From Bilifractor sp002394235 (GTDB lineage: Bacteria; Bacillota; Clostridia; Lachnospirales; Lachnospiraceae): DNA of 64,000 nt. Under the pieces are notes generated by a model that worked only from the letters and a program-made list of their open reading frames with translations, was not told the DNA's origin and did not search any database. The stretch is from assembly GCF_052118845.1 (NCBI RefSeq), contig NZ_JBQKGJ010000015.1, forward strand, positions 1-64,000. Direction: 5' to 3'. This document shows, piece after piece, positions 16,760 to 25,512 of this stretch; the stretch's first letter is position 1; every line of letters begins with the position of its first letter. The position numbers were made by a program, and so were the translations under genes.

Positions 16760-18010
16760 TCAGTGATTATTTGTATTTCCGTCAAGCGGTACATTTGTAA
16801 CCGCGATCTTGAATCCCTTCTGTGCCAGAGCGAACTCATGTGCCTCATTGATCTTGTCGAGCGGGAACGCATCTGTGATCAGATCCGTTACCGGAAGGCC
16901 AATTGCCTTTGCTCTCTTCAGGAAGGAGAAGGTTGTGACGTAGTCTCTCAGTGTATATACCCAGGATCCCACGAGGTTGATCTCCTTGGAGCAGAGATCA
17001 AAGTGCGGATTGATCGTGGCATCTCCGTTGTTGATGAAGAAGCCAAGCTCGCACAGCCCGCCGCCGTTGCGGATGAAATGGTAGATATTGGAGTGCGCGA
17101 CCGGTGATCCTGTGCACTGGAAAGCGAAATCTGCCAGATGTCCGTCAAAGGTCTCGGCAACAGCGTTCGCCAGGTTGTCGATTCCCTTGTAGTTCATGAA
17201 GTTGACTGTCTTGGTAGCTCCCATCTTCTTGGAGAACTCCAGTCTGGAATCATTGCCGTCCACCGTTGTAATGTTGTCAATACCCATCGTGCGGAGAACC
17301 GCGACGCACAGAAGTCCGATCGGTCCGACGCCCTGTACGACTACGCGGCTGTTGAATCGAAGGATTCCGGTCGTCTTTGCTCTCTCAACCGCATGTACCA
17401 GAACCGCCGCTGGCTCGATGATGATACGGCTCTTCAGATCCATGTCAGATACATTGAAAAATGTAGATCCGCGGGAACCTTTGATGAAGATGTAGTCGGA
17501 GAACCATCCGTTCAGATGAATGTCATCATCCGGGATCAGTCCGTATACATCAGCCGCTCCGACATTTTTCTTGTTCAGGTCGAACATTGTGATGTCCGGA
17601 TCATCCTTGAACATCATGCAGGTGACGATCTTGTCGCCGACCTTTACCGGATTTCCGGCGCTGTCAACCTTTACATTCTTACCGATCTTTACAATCTCTC
17701 CGGTTCCCTCATGTCCCAGAGCAACCGGGATCAGACCAAAGGGATCTTTCTTGAATTCATGCTGATCAGTTCCGCAGATTCCGGTTCCCTCGACTCTTAC
17801 GAGGATATCATCGTCGCCGACCTCCGGGATCGGGAACTCCTTCACATCATAGTGCTGAAGTGCTGTGAGCATCGCCACATGCGCGGTCTTCGGAATCGGA
17901 CCGCTTGAGGCAGGTGCCGCAACAGGGGCATTCGCAGGTGCCGGTGCTCCGGACATGCTTGAAAGTACCTGTCTTACAATCTCCTCTATATTATTCTGAT
18001 TCATATCCAT
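16760..18010 (-). CDS. BMC-targeted zinc-dependent (MDR) alcohol dehydrogenase
   Basis: 416 residues. An N-terminal amphipathic peptide (NIEEIVRQVLSSMSG, 7-21) and an Ala/Pro linker precede a medium-chain dehydrogenase. Catalytic zinc ligands Cys79 (GICGTD), His100 and Glu101 (GHEG) and Glu199 (IIEPAAV) are present; the nucleotide motif is GVGPIG near 227-232. The four-cysteine structural-zinc loop is missing. Canonical Pdu loci use the iron-dependent PduQ, so this is a replacement. Likely role: NADH-dependent reduction of lactaldehyde and/or propionaldehyde, regenerating NAD+ for PduP in the lumen. Start chosen for AGGAGG 10 bases upstream. Confidence 0.9.
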   Translation of the reverse strand: MDMNQNNIEEIVRQVLSSMSGAPAPANAPVAAPASSGPIPKTAHVAMLTALQHYDVKEFPIPEVGDDDILVRVEGTGICGTDQHEFKKDPFGLIPVALGHEGTGEIVKIGKNVKVDSAGNPVKVGDKIVTCMMFKDDPDITMFDLNKKNVGAADVYGLIPDDDIHLNGWFSDYIFIKGSRGSTFFNVSDMDLKSRIIIEPAAVLVHAVERAKTTGILRFNSRVVVQGVGPIGLLCVAVLRTMGIDNITTVDGNDSRLEFSKKMGATKTVNFMNYKGIDNLANAVAETFDGHLADFAFQCTGSPVAHSNIYHFIRNGGGLCELGFFINNGDATINPHFDLCSKEINLVGSWVYTLRDYVTTFSFLKRAKAIGLPVTDLITDAFPLDKINEAHEFALAQKGFKIAVTNVPLDGNTNNH

Positions 18011-18028
18011 TCTGTAATTTCCTCCTGA

Positions 18029-19420
18029 TCAGCGGATGCAAAGGCTGTCTACCATTACGCAGCGTCTCTTCTTCGTGAAGGTCTTGGCGCTTGTAAGTCC
18101 CTCGCCTGTTCTGGACGCAATAGTGAAGGTGCAGATTCCTTCTCCGCCATAGCCCAGAGCCGCGTAGGACGGGCCGTTCTTGACGAGGATTGCGGTATCC
18201 ATTGCTCTTGCATACTTCGTAATGCGTTCCACATCATGAGAATGAATGTGGGCGGAATGGCGGTTGCCATGCTCCAGCCATACGCATTTCTCAACAGCGT
18301 CATCAAAATCCTTTGCCGGGACAATACCCAGAATCGGCATCATCAGCTCCGTGGAAATCAGAGGATTCTCTTTTTCTCCGACGAATGTGATGCAGCGGAT
18401 ACCCGGATCCGCTTCAACTCCGATCATGGACAGAAGTGTTCTGGCGTCACGTCCCACACACTTGCGGTTCAGCTTGCCCTTTTCATCCATGACGGTGCGG
18501 ATGAGAGCGTCCTGTTCTTCCTTGGATGCGAGATAGCATCCCTGCTCGGTTACCATGTAGTGCAGCAGCTCGTCAACGACCTGCTGTACAGCGACGATCT
18601 CTTTCTCAGCGATGCAAGGAAGGTTATTGTCGAAGGTGCATCCGTTTACGATGTCCTCCGCCGCCTTGCGGATGTCCGCCGTCTCATCAACCAGTGCAGG
18701 CGGATTTCCTGCTCCGGCTCCGATTCCTCTCTTGCCGCAGGAAAGAATCGCGGTTACAACGCCCGGACCTCCGGTAGCTACCAGAAGAGGAATATCCTTG
18801 TGATGCATCATAACGGAGCTGGTATCCAGCGTCGGATGCTCAACGGTGCACGCGATGTTGTCCGGACCGCCGGCCTCCAGGGAAGCCTCGTTCATCATGT
18901 TGATCGCGTAGATTGTTGTCTTGATTGCCTGCGGATGCGGATTAAATACTACTGTATTGCCTGCCGCAAGCATTCCGATTGTGTTGCAGAAAATTGTCTC
19001 CTGCGGATTTGTGCAGGGTGTAATTGCACCAATGACTCCGAACGGGCCCTCCTCGACAAGAGTAAGTCCGCGGTCTCCGGAGTATGCTTCTGTGGTAATA
19101 TCCTCCGTTCCCGGAATCTTATCTGCACAAAGATAATTCTTCAGAATCTTATGTCCAACATTGCCCATTCCGGTTTCGTCAACCGCCATGCGGGCCATCA
19201 GCTCCGCATTCTCACGAATCTTGCGGCGGATGATGGTGATGATCTTCTCTCTCTGATCAAGAGACATTACCCGGACAACCTTCTCGGCTTTCTTCGCAGC
19301 TTCAATCGCATCGTTCATGTCCTTGAAAATGCCGTGCTTGCCGGAAGCGCTGTCGTTGATATTCATCTTTGCCATGACTTCCTGAACAATGTTTTTCACC
19401 ATGCGTTCATCAACTGGCAC
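18029..19420 (-). CDS. pduP: CoA-acylating propionaldehyde dehydrogenase PduP
   Basis: 463 residues from GTG 19420, with GGAGGT 7 bases upstream. The longer in-frame ORF to 19447 lacks a site. The N-terminal VDERMVKNIVQEVMAKMN is an encapsulation peptide. The aldehyde-dehydrogenase core has TPCTNPQETIF, GGPGVV and the catalytic-Cys segment NNLPCIAEKE. It converts propionaldehyde (or acetaldehyde) with CoA and NAD+ to the acyl-CoA. It lies between the aldolase and the alcohol dehydrogenase, the three lumen enzymes of the second half of the operon. Confidence 0.95.
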   Translation of the reverse strand: MPVDERMVKNIVQEVMAKMNINDSASGKHGIFKDMNDAIEAAKKAEKVVRVMSLDQREKIITIIRRKIRENAELMARMAVDETGMGNVGHKILKNYLCADKIPGTEDITTEAYSGDRGLTLVEEGPFGVIGAITPCTNPQETIFCNTIGMLAAGNTVVFNPHPQAIKTTIYAINMMNEASLEAGGPDNIACTVEHPTLDTSSVMMHHKDIPLLVATGGPGVVTAILSCGKRGIGAGAGNPPALVDETADIRKAAEDIVNGCTFDNNLPCIAEKEIVAVQQVVDELLHYMVTEQGCYLASKEEQDALIRTVMDEKGKLNRKCVGRDARTLLSMIGVEADPGIRCITFVGEKENPLISTELMMPILGIVPAKDFDDAVEKCVWLEHGNRHSAHIHSHDVERITKYARAMDTAILVKNGPSYAALGYGGEGICTFTIASRTGEGLTSAKTFTKKRRCVMVDSLCIR

Positions 19421-19480
19421 GATAATTACCTCCGATATATTATACAATTCATGCCGTGCCCGTCCTTGCGGGCCGGTGGT

Positions 19481-20320
19481 TTACTTGTTGAGTCCGAGCT
19501 GCTCCATTACCTTCTTTGTGATCTCCGCAACGGTATCGGCATTGCTCTCAGCGCCATGCGCGTATGTGGATCCTGTATGCTCGCCGAGTCCGTCGCTGTT
19601 GCAGGAGCCGCCGCAGTTATGGCAGTTCAGCGTGCCCTTGTTCTGGCAGAGGTTTGCCGGATGCTTGCCCGGAAGACCCATCTGACGGCGGATTTCATAC
19701 AGTCTCTCAACCGTTGCCTTGTCGAACTCCTTCGGGCCGCCCAGCATCTTTGACTGATACAGCAGCTGTGCGTAGAACTCAACCGACTCCATCTTCAGAT
19801 ATGCGGAAAGCAGATCTACAGAATAGGTCAGAGCGCCGTGGCTCTCAAGAAGCACCGCATCAAAGTACGGAAGATATTTCTCAACAGCGTCCGGGATCTC
19901 CATTGTGGAAGGGGTTCCGTAAGGAGCGATCGGTACGCAGCCGAGCGCAATGACTGCCTCCGGCATAATCGGCTGTGTCAGCGGAATGCCTGCAATTGCG
20001 AAGCTTGTCGCATATACGGGATGAGCGTGAACGACAGATCCGACATCCGGTCTCTTTTCGTATACTCTTAAATGCATCTTGATCTCAGAAGAAGGTTTGA
20101 AGCCCGGATTAGCATGAAGCACCTGGCCTTTCTCATCAATCTTGCAGATATATTCCGGAGTCATGAATCCCTTGGAAACGCCTGTCGGTGTGCAAAGGAA
20201 TGTATGATCATCCAGCTTTACGGAAATGTTTCCATCGTTCGCTGCAACCATGTTGCGGTTGTAGATTCTCTTTCCGATGTCGCAGATCTGTTTCTTAATT
20301 TCAAACTCATTAACAGCCAT
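19481..20320 (-). CDS. Class II aldolase (fuculose/rhamnulose-phosphate type) with a C-terminal targeting peptide
   Basis: 279 residues. The class II aldolase/adducin core has catalytic Glu79 (SSEIKMH) and zinc ligands His98/His100 (VHAHP) and His161 (ESHGAL), as in L-fuculose-1-phosphate aldolase. After residue 220 comes a four-Cys linker (Cys225, 233, 236, 240) and an acidic spacer, ending in ADTVAEITKKVMEQLGLNK. That end is an amphipathic helix like BMC encapsulation peptides, here at the C-terminus. Expected reaction: ketose-1-phosphate to DHAP plus lactaldehyde (or acetaldehyde from 5-deoxyribulose-1-phosphate). AAGGAGG precedes the ATG, and a strong internal promoter lies 70-97 bp upstream. 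Confidence 0.92.
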   Translation of the reverse strand: MAVNEFEIKKQICDIGKRIYNRNMVAANDGNISVKLDDHTFLCTPTGVSKGFMTPEYICKIDEKGQVLHANPGFKPSSEIKMHLRVYEKRPDVGSVVHAHPVYATSFAIAGIPLTQPIMPEAVIALGCVPIAPYGTPSTMEIPDAVEKYLPYFDAVLLESHGALTYSVDLLSAYLKMESVEFYAQLLYQSKMLGGPKEFDKATVERLYEIRRQMGLPGKHPANLCQNKGTLNCHNCGGSCNSDGLGEHTGSTYAHGAESNADTVAEITKKVMEQLGLNK

Positions 20321-20347
20321 TTGCTACTTCCTCCTTGAAATGCATCA

Positions 20348-20479
20348 TTTTGATTGGTTTTGAGTTTAGTTGGTTTTTATCCTGATGACATTATATCATA
20401 CGCTTCAACAATGTCAATAGAATCGTGTTGTTTTGTGTGGTTTCTGAGCCCGTTCTGGGACCGATTTTGTTGGTTTCTC
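20348..20479. promoter_or_regulatory. Cluster of GGTTT direct repeats, candidate DeoR operators
   Basis: Four similar plus-strand motifs: TTTTGATTGGTTTTG, TTTAGTTGGTTTTT, TTTTGTGTGGTTTC and TTTTGTTGGTTTC. Two lie on each side of the promoter at 20390-20417. DeoR-family repressors often bind such T-rich direct repeats. A related pair (TTTTGTTGGAA, TTTTGTGGTTTT on the minus strand) sits against the promoter of the GlcG-like gene at 28463-28486. Confidence 0.55.
20390..20417 (-). promoter_or_regulatory. Sigma-A promoter inside the BMC operon, before the aldolase
   Basis: TTGACA (20412-20417), a 16-bp spacer and TATAAT (20390-20395) on the minus strand. This is a consensus promoter in the 168-bp gap between the PHP gene and the aldolase. 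It would let the aldolase, pduP, dehydrogenase and shell genes be expressed apart from the dehydratase genes. Confidence 0.85.
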
Positions 20480-20488
20480 TTCGTTTCA

Positions 20489-21274
20489 TCAACTGCCCCG
20501 CAAAGCCCCACGAAGCTTCTCCATCCCGCTCTGACGGCTGCGTGAAGGTTTCCGTCTGACTTCGCCGATCCTCAGAGCCTCGCGGATTTTCTCCGGCCTG
20601 CTGTTCAGAATCAGCTCCTCCGGATAATTTACCTCCCTCAGAATCCGTTCCGCCCAGGTAAAATCACCGATATGACCGGGTCCGTGGCTGTCGCTCGCCA
20701 TGATGACCGGAAGATTTCGCTTTCTGCATGCCGCGAGCATTTTCAGGTCATTCGGTCTTGTATCTCCCCGGTAGCCGTCAGGGGAAAGCGAGGAATTATT
20801 TACCTCGAGAATGACACCATATTCCGCAGCCGCGTCTGCCAGGAGTTCATAGTCAACCGGATATCTCGCGTCATCCGGATGACCAATGATCCGCACCTTT
20901 GGATGCCTCATTGCCTGCGTATAAGCCAGGGTGTTGGCCACAGCGCTCCCCGGCTTCAGATTAGGATGATGAATGCTGGCGATCGCATAATCCAGACCGT
21001 CCAATATGTCATCCGGAAGATCAATGTTTCCAGCAAAATCTACAATATTTACTTCCGCGCCATAACAGATCCGAACCCCCGCACGAAACTCCAGAGCGTA
21101 AGCCAGGCTTCTGAAGTACGATTCTGTGCCAGCCGCAACAGTTGCGGGACCGTGATCGGTGATGCCCAGCACCTGAATTCCCTTCGCTGCAGCGGCCTTC
21201 GCCATATCCGCGATGGTACTCGAGGTACCGTGCCCGCTGGCGATTGAATGAGTATGCATGTCGCACACGTACAT
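20489..21274 (-). CDS. PHP-domain phosphoesterase (YcdX-like)
   Basis: 261 residues. Metal-binding motifs of the PHP family occur in order: DMHTHS (6-11), ITDHG, GAEVN, ASIHHP, GHPDD, EVNNSS, and ASDSHGPGH near 190-200. This is the single-domain form related to YcdX/histidinol-phosphate phosphatase, with a trinuclear metal centre. PHP proteins are not standard Pdu members. It could dephosphorylate a sugar phosphate or nucleotide by-product linked to cobalamin or deoxyribose chemistry, but no substrate can be assigned. No encapsulation peptide is seen, so it is probably cytosolic. It sits between the adenosyltransferase and the aldolase. Confidence 0.85.
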   Translation of the reverse strand: MYVCDMHTHSIASGHGTSSTIADMAKAAAAKGIQVLGITDHGPATVAAGTESYFRSLAYALEFRAGVRICYGAEVNIVDFAGNIDLPDDILDGLDYAIASIHHPNLKPGSAVANTLAYTQAMRHPKVRIIGHPDDARYPVDYELLADAAAEYGVILEVNNSSLSPDGYRGDTRPNDLKMLAACRKRNLPVIMASDSHGPGHIGDFTWAERILREVNYPEELILNSRPEKIREALRIGEVRRKPSRSRQSGMEKLRGALRGS

Positions 21275-21305
21275 TTCTGTCCTTCCTCCCTATCCTGCTT
21301 CCCGC

Positions 21306-21893
21306 TCAGTTGTCAATCCTCCTCCTGGAGCCGTGCGGTTCCTTCAGGATGTCGCGGATCACCTCCTGGCGGACTCCCTCACTCCGGATATTCTCCGCTT
21401 TATAATCCGCGTATCTGGCTGAAACATACAGAAAATCGGACAGACGGTTCATGTACTGCATCGCCTTCTTATCTGCTACAAACTTCTGCGCGACGACACG
21501 AAACCTTCGCTCTGCTCTCCGCGCAACCGCCCGGGCCACATCCAGCCTTGCGGATTCTTCGCATCCGCCGTAGAGCACAAAATCTTTCACCCGCGGAAAA
21601 GAATCCTCCGTAGCATCGATCCACCCTTCCAGCTTCTGCGTCTCCGATTCCTCAAAACGGTATTCCCGCTTCATAGGCGCGGCCACCCCGGACATCATGA
21701 ACATCAGCGTCTTCTGAATATGGGTCAGTCTTTCCCAGAGCTCATCGTCCGCAAGAACCTTTGCCATGCCGATCTGGCTGTTCAATTCGTCTATGGTGCC
21801 GAGGAGTTCAATTCTGTCATCCGTCTTCAGAACGCTCTGTCCGTTCAGAAGAGATGTCCTTCCGTTATCACCGTTTTTCGTATAGATTTTCAT
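21306..21893 (-). CDS. pduO: PduO-type cob(I)alamin adenosyltransferase
   Basis: 195 residues from ATG 21893, with AAGGA upstream; the 29-residue longer ORF has no site. The ATP-binding N-terminus (IYTKNGDNGRTSLLNG), the GTIDELNSQIG helix and the later YMNRLSDFLYVSARY segment identify the PduO-type (MMAB-like) transferase. It makes adenosylcobalamin for the diol dehydratase. It lacks the C-terminal heme-binding domain of enteric PduO; a separate gene for that domain is at 27817-28281. Confidence 0.92.
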   Translation of the reverse strand: MKIYTKNGDNGRTSLLNGQSVLKTDDRIELLGTIDELNSQIGMAKVLADDELWERLTHIQKTLMFMMSGVAAPMKREYRFEESETQKLEGWIDATEDSFPRVKDFVLYGGCEESARLDVARAVARRAERRFRVVAQKFVADKKAMQYMNRLSDFLYVSARYADYKAENIRSEGVRQEVIRDILKEPHGSRRRIDN

Positions 21894-21987
21894 TGATTGT
21901 CTGTCCTTCATATGAATTTCATATACCGGTATATCTGAAATGCCTCTGTCCGGAGCCTCTCCCTGAGGAGTATAGAACAATAAGGCT

Positions 21988-22326
21988 CTACTCCAGGTCT
22001 CTGAGGCACTGTTTTTTCATCACTCTCGCGCTGTTGGAGCCGATGATCCTGCATGCGGCAAAGGTCGGCATATGGACGCTGCACACGCACTCCCCCGGCC
22101 TCCGGCCCCGCATCTGAAAGGAAACATTCTCACCGGATATCCCGATGCCAGAACCCATCATCGAGGCATTGCACGCGTCAGACGCCAGAATGTCCGCGTC
22201 TGACTCATCCATCTCAAATACCTCAGACGCAACATTCTCTTCCTCGATTCCCGCCTGTATCTCCCGCAGAAAATCATTGTCCGCGCGATGTGTATAAATA
22301 AAAATTGATGGTCTCTGGCTGATCAT
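21988..22326 (-). CDS. pduH: Diol dehydratase reactivase small subunit
   Basis: 112 residues matching DdrB/PduH (RPSIFIYTH, EEENVASEVFE, DACNASMMGSGIGISG). It pairs with PduG and swaps damaged cobalamin out of the dehydratase using ATP. The ATG overlaps the pduG stop by 4 bp, giving coupled 1:1 production. Confidence 0.93.
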   Translation of the reverse strand: MISQRPSIFIYTHRADNDFLREIQAGIEEENVASEVFEMDESDADILASDACNASMMGSGIGISGENVSFQMRGRRPGECVCSVHMPTFAACRIIGSNSARVMKKQCLRDLE

Positions 22327-24140
22327 CTCTTCTCGCCTCCGTAGGAGAGCACCAGTCCGGTCGCGACCGCGTTCCTCGGTCCCTCCGTTCCTCTGATGTT
22401 TCCTCTGCCGCAGACAATTCCGTATCCGGCGAATTCTTCCATCAGCATCTCCGGAATCTCAAAATCCGCTGCCGAACCTCCTACAAGAACCACATTTGAT
22501 ATTTTCCGCAGATTGTGATCCGGAGCCACATAGCGCAAAGCTCGCAGCGCATTGGTGAGGAATACCTTTTTCTTTGCTTCACGGCGGATCTCACGGATCC
22601 GCTCCATCGGGACATCCTTTTCCACACGGACCAGCCCCGACTCCGTGAGCAGTACCACTCTTCCGTAAAACCTCGGGTCGATGGATTCCTGCACGAAATA
22701 CATCTCGCCGTTTTCCATTCTCATATGAAAGAGACTCTCAACCTTCGCCAGCGGATATTTTTTGATCTGCTCCGCCATGTAGCGGTTGTCCAGACCCAGC
22801 TCTGTCTGAATCAGCATGGATACCAGTTCCCCGGCACCCGCCTGATGCGTCAGCGATACGCTTCCGTTTTCCCGGATAATCGCGGCATCGGTCGATCCGC
22901 CTCCCATATCCAGGATAGCGAGCGGAAGGGCAGTGCCCGGCGTCGTAAGCGCTCCCAGGCTCGCCATGACCGCTTCCACACCCGCAACCGTCGTCCGGGT
23001 GTGCAGCACCTCCGACAGCTTCTCCGCGATCTGCCGCATGGGAAGCTGCTGCGTACGCACCATCGCGGCGATTCCCACCGCCTTCTCCAGGCAGGTCTCG
23101 CCGGCAAGCGCTCCGGAAATCAGTACCGGCGCAAGCGTGTCCACTGCCAGAATATCCGTGATATGAATATCCGCATCTGCTTCTCCGCTTACTTCACTCA
23201 TGCTCTTCCGGATGCGGCTGAGCATATTTCCTACGTTGGTGTCCGCCTGGCCGGTCACATCACGGATTCTGCCCGCATCACCGACCGCTTTCATGATCTT
23301 ATCTGCACCTTCGTCCAGAGAAATTCTGATCGGATGTTCCGCATCCAGATAAATCTCTCCGGCTGGAAGCACATTCTCCCGGATGTCTCCGTTCGGCGTC
23401 CGGATCACAACTGCGCTCCGGTTTCCAATCAGGCTCTTGGCAATCGGTGTCACGGTCCGCGTCTCATCCGCATTGAGATGAAGCAGTGTGGCAATGCCGT
23501 AGGGATTTGAGAGCATCCGGATAAACTGACCGGGAAGAGCTACCTCAATCGCCGCCATCTTGCCGTCCGGGATCTTGTCGATTCTCTTCACCTCATCGAC
23601 GATAGGAATCTTCCGCGTAAGACGGTTCTCCACAAGAACCGCTTCGTCCGCCTGAAGAATCATCCCGACCACATTCAGCCGTCCGGCCGTTTCATTAATC
23701 CTTCTTGCCACCTCTTCATAGCCGTGATTTCCCGGGACAAAGACAATGTACGGTGTCCCGGGCAGTCCCCGGTCCAGCCGTTCAAACGAGAGCAGTTCCC
23801 CCGCCGCCTGCCCGGCCCCGGCCGGAGTAGAGGGATTGTGCCCGATCATGGAAGAATCCGTGATGATCGTCTCCGTCAGCGTTTCCATCGCCGTGTCGCC
23901 GATAACCGGAGCCGCTTCGTTCAGCCGTATCAGGTCAATCCCGGAAACTTCCCTGCCGATCCGGCCCATGGCTTCCTTCAGAGCCGCAAGGATCCCGTGA
24001 ATATTTGCCGCGGTTCCCTTGGTCCCCGTCGTCATGACCGAAGCCCCGGACAGGAAGCGCAAATTCTCCCCTTCACTGTATTCTCCGATACAGACCTCTG
24101 TTGTGGAATTTCCGATATCTACACCTGCTACTATGCTCAA
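22323..24140 (-). CDS. pduG: Diol dehydratase reactivase large subunit
   Basis: 605 residues starting with TTG (24140), GAGG 8 bases upstream. The N-terminal ATPase motif VAGVDIGNSTTEVCIG and the later ILDMGGGSTDAAII are the actin-like ATP-binding signatures of DdrA/PduG. It rescues diol dehydratase inactivated by glycerol or oxygen. The 242-bp gap between it and pduE, filled by repeats, is unusual because these genes normally abut. Confidence 0.95.
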   Translation of the reverse strand: MSIVAGVDIGNSTTEVCIGEYSEGENLRFLSGASVMTTGTKGTAANIHGILAALKEAMGRIGREVSGIDLIRLNEAAPVIGDTAMETLTETIITDSSMIGHNPSTPAGAGQAAGELLSFERLDRGLPGTPYIVFVPGNHGYEEVARRINETAGRLNVVGMILQADEAVLVENRLTRKIPIVDEVKRIDKIPDGKMAAIEVALPGQFIRMLSNPYGIATLLHLNADETRTVTPIAKSLIGNRSAVVIRTPNGDIRENVLPAGEIYLDAEHPIRISLDEGADKIMKAVGDAGRIRDVTGQADTNVGNMLSRIRKSMSEVSGEADADIHITDILAVDTLAPVLISGALAGETCLEKAVGIAAMVRTQQLPMRQIAEKLSEVLHTRTTVAGVEAVMASLGALTTPGTALPLAILDMGGGSTDAAIIRENGSVSLTHQAGAGELVSMLIQTELGLDNRYMAEQIKKYPLAKVESLFHMRMENGEMYFVQESIDPRFYGRVVLLTESGLVRVEKDVPMERIREIRREAKKKVFLTNALRALRYVAPDHNLRKISNVVLVGGSAADFEIPEMLMEEFAGYGIVCGRGNIRGTEGPRNAVATGLVLSYGGEKR

Positions 24141-24155
24141 AGCCCTAACCTCGCG

Positions 24156-24211
24156 GATATTTTCTGATGGATATTTTCTGATGGAAATTTTTTGATGGAT
24201 ATTTTCTGATG
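24156..24211. repeat. 14-bp tandem repeat, four units
   Basis: GATATTTTCTGATG occurs at 24156, 24170 and 24198, with a variant (GAAATTTTTTGATG) at 24184. It lies between pduE and pduG, immediately upstream of the pduG TTG start. Confidence 0.93.
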
Positions 24212-24283
24212 AAAATTACGATAATATATTCCAAAAGCAGCTCCTGTAGTAACCGCCCATGCCATGCAAGCGGAGCGCCGCAA

Positions 24284-24375
24284 TATGTATAAAGCCACCT
24301 GCTCCGCTGCTTCGCAGCTGCCACATGCGACCGGCTTCGTCGGCCTGCCGCATCTTTCAGGCATGCCGTTTTCCG
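24284..24375. repeat. Degenerate copy of dispersed repeat family 2
   Basis: The stretch from TGTATAAAGCCACCTGCTCC through GCTGCTTCGCAGC and CCACATGCG resembles 30989-31037 closely, followed by further small hairpins. It lies in the pduE-pduG spacer; the TTATACAGTA end blocks are lost. Confidence 0.65.
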
Positions 24376-24382
24376 TGCGCGC

Positions 24383-24790
24383 TTACTTCTGATCCGGAAG
24401 CAGGATCCCCCTCTTTTCGTACACCTCAGCCGCCTCCAGAACAAGCTTCGCGCAGTTCGGCGCCTGATATTTTTCCAGAAGTTCCTCTGCCATCCGTGCA
24501 AGCTCTGTCTTCGTCGCCCGGTTCGGTCTGAGCTTGTTGTACATTCTGAGGATCACATCATCTGGTACATTGGTCAGCTCCGCCGCACGCTCGAAGTTTT
24601 TCTTCATCGGGGCATTACCTGCCTGATCCGCAACCTCTCCCTGAGCACGGAGCATCTCCGCGGAGATCTTGATGTCATCGGGAGCCACATGTCCCTTCCT
24701 CACCTCATCCAGTGAAAGCTCATCCAGCTTCTTCCCGGTTCTGGAAGTAATACGGTCTCTCTCATGTTCACCCAAAGGATACTGCATCAT
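24383..24790 (-). CDS. pduE: Propanediol dehydratase small subunit
   Basis: 135 residues from ATG 24790, which overlaps the pduD stop (ATGA) behind GGAGG. The family sequence is clear (DRITSRTGKKLDELSLDEV, APDDIKISAEMLRAQGEVA, RPNRATKTELARMAEELLEKY). It is shorter than enteric PduE (about 173) because the N-terminal targeting tail is missing, so the complex would be encapsulated through PduD. Part of the AdoCbl-dependent PduCDE heterohexamer. Confidence 0.95.
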   Translation of the reverse strand: MMQYPLGEHERDRITSRTGKKLDELSLDEVRKGHVAPDDIKISAEMLRAQGEVADQAGNAPMKKNFERAAELTNVPDDVILRMYNKLRPNRATKTELARMAEELLEKYQAPNCAKLVLEAAEVYEKRGILLPDQK

Positions 24791-25503
24791 TTTTCCTCCC
24801 ATTCAATGATTCCGAGCTTCGGATCCAGCTGCTCCGTCTCCGCGATATGCATGATTGCCGCCTTTACCTGATACTTCGGTCTGACCATCGGATCATTGAC
24901 AGACGGAATCGGCGTAACATTCTCCCCTTTGACGTACTTCGCTGCATTCTGTCCGATTCTCCGGTACGTCTCCAGTGTCATCAGCGGTGCCTGCGGAAAA
25001 AGCTCCAGATTGGAAAGCGGGTACAGGTCTTTCTGGCTGATTACGGTCGTTCCCTTGGACTGAATTCCGATACCGATTCCGGAACCCGACAGCTTTGCAG
25101 ATTCAAGCGCCATAAAACCGACGTCTGATGTGTCAAGGACTTTCACCACACGGGGGATCATCCCCTCTTCCTCAATTCCAGCCCTTACATTCCGGATGAC
25201 CTCGTCGAGCGGAATTCCGCCGATAGTTTTCTTGATCTCCCTCTGGAACGCGGCGCCCACGCCGATGACGATCTCCTTCGGATCCGTGCCCTTCTCCGCC
25301 TTTCTGTATGCGGAGTAATCACTCTTATTCTCATTGATTCTGGTTCTGCCCGCCATGGAGGGAATATCGTCCTCCCCAAGCTCCCCGGCAACTACCCTGC
25401 GGAAACCGTTTGCGTCGTAAGCCGAACCGGAATTCCCGCGGCTTCGGATCTGACGGACAACCTCTTCTGTAATTTTCTCAATTAATTCCTGTGAAACCTG
25501 CAT
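24787..25503 (-). CDS. pduD: Propanediol dehydratase medium subunit
   Basis: 238 residues. The N-terminal SQELIEKITEEVVRQIRSRG is the amphipathic encapsulation peptide known from PduD. The core matches the beta subunit (EIVIGVGAAFQREIKKTIGG, DTSDVGFMALESAKLSGSGIGIG, which binds the lower face of cobalamin). It starts 9 bp after pduC and overlaps pduE. Confidence 0.96.
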   Translation of the reverse strand: MQVSQELIEKITEEVVRQIRSRGNSGSAYDANGFRRVVAGELGEDDIPSMAGRTRINENKSDYSAYRKAEKGTDPKEIVIGVGAAFQREIKKTIGGIPLDEVIRNVRAGIEEEGMIPRVVKVLDTSDVGFMALESAKLSGSGIGIGIQSKGTTVISQKDLYPLSNLELFPQAPLMTLETYRRIGQNAAKYVKGENVTPIPSVNDPMVRPKYQVKAAIMHIAETEQLDPKLGIIEWEEK

Positions 25504-25512
25504 GCTGTCCTC

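Noticed and set aside
18236..19753. A 505-codon open frame on the plus strand opposite pduP and the aldolase
   Set aside because: It is the mirror of two certain genes in a codon-biased operon, has no ribosome site and resembles no protein.
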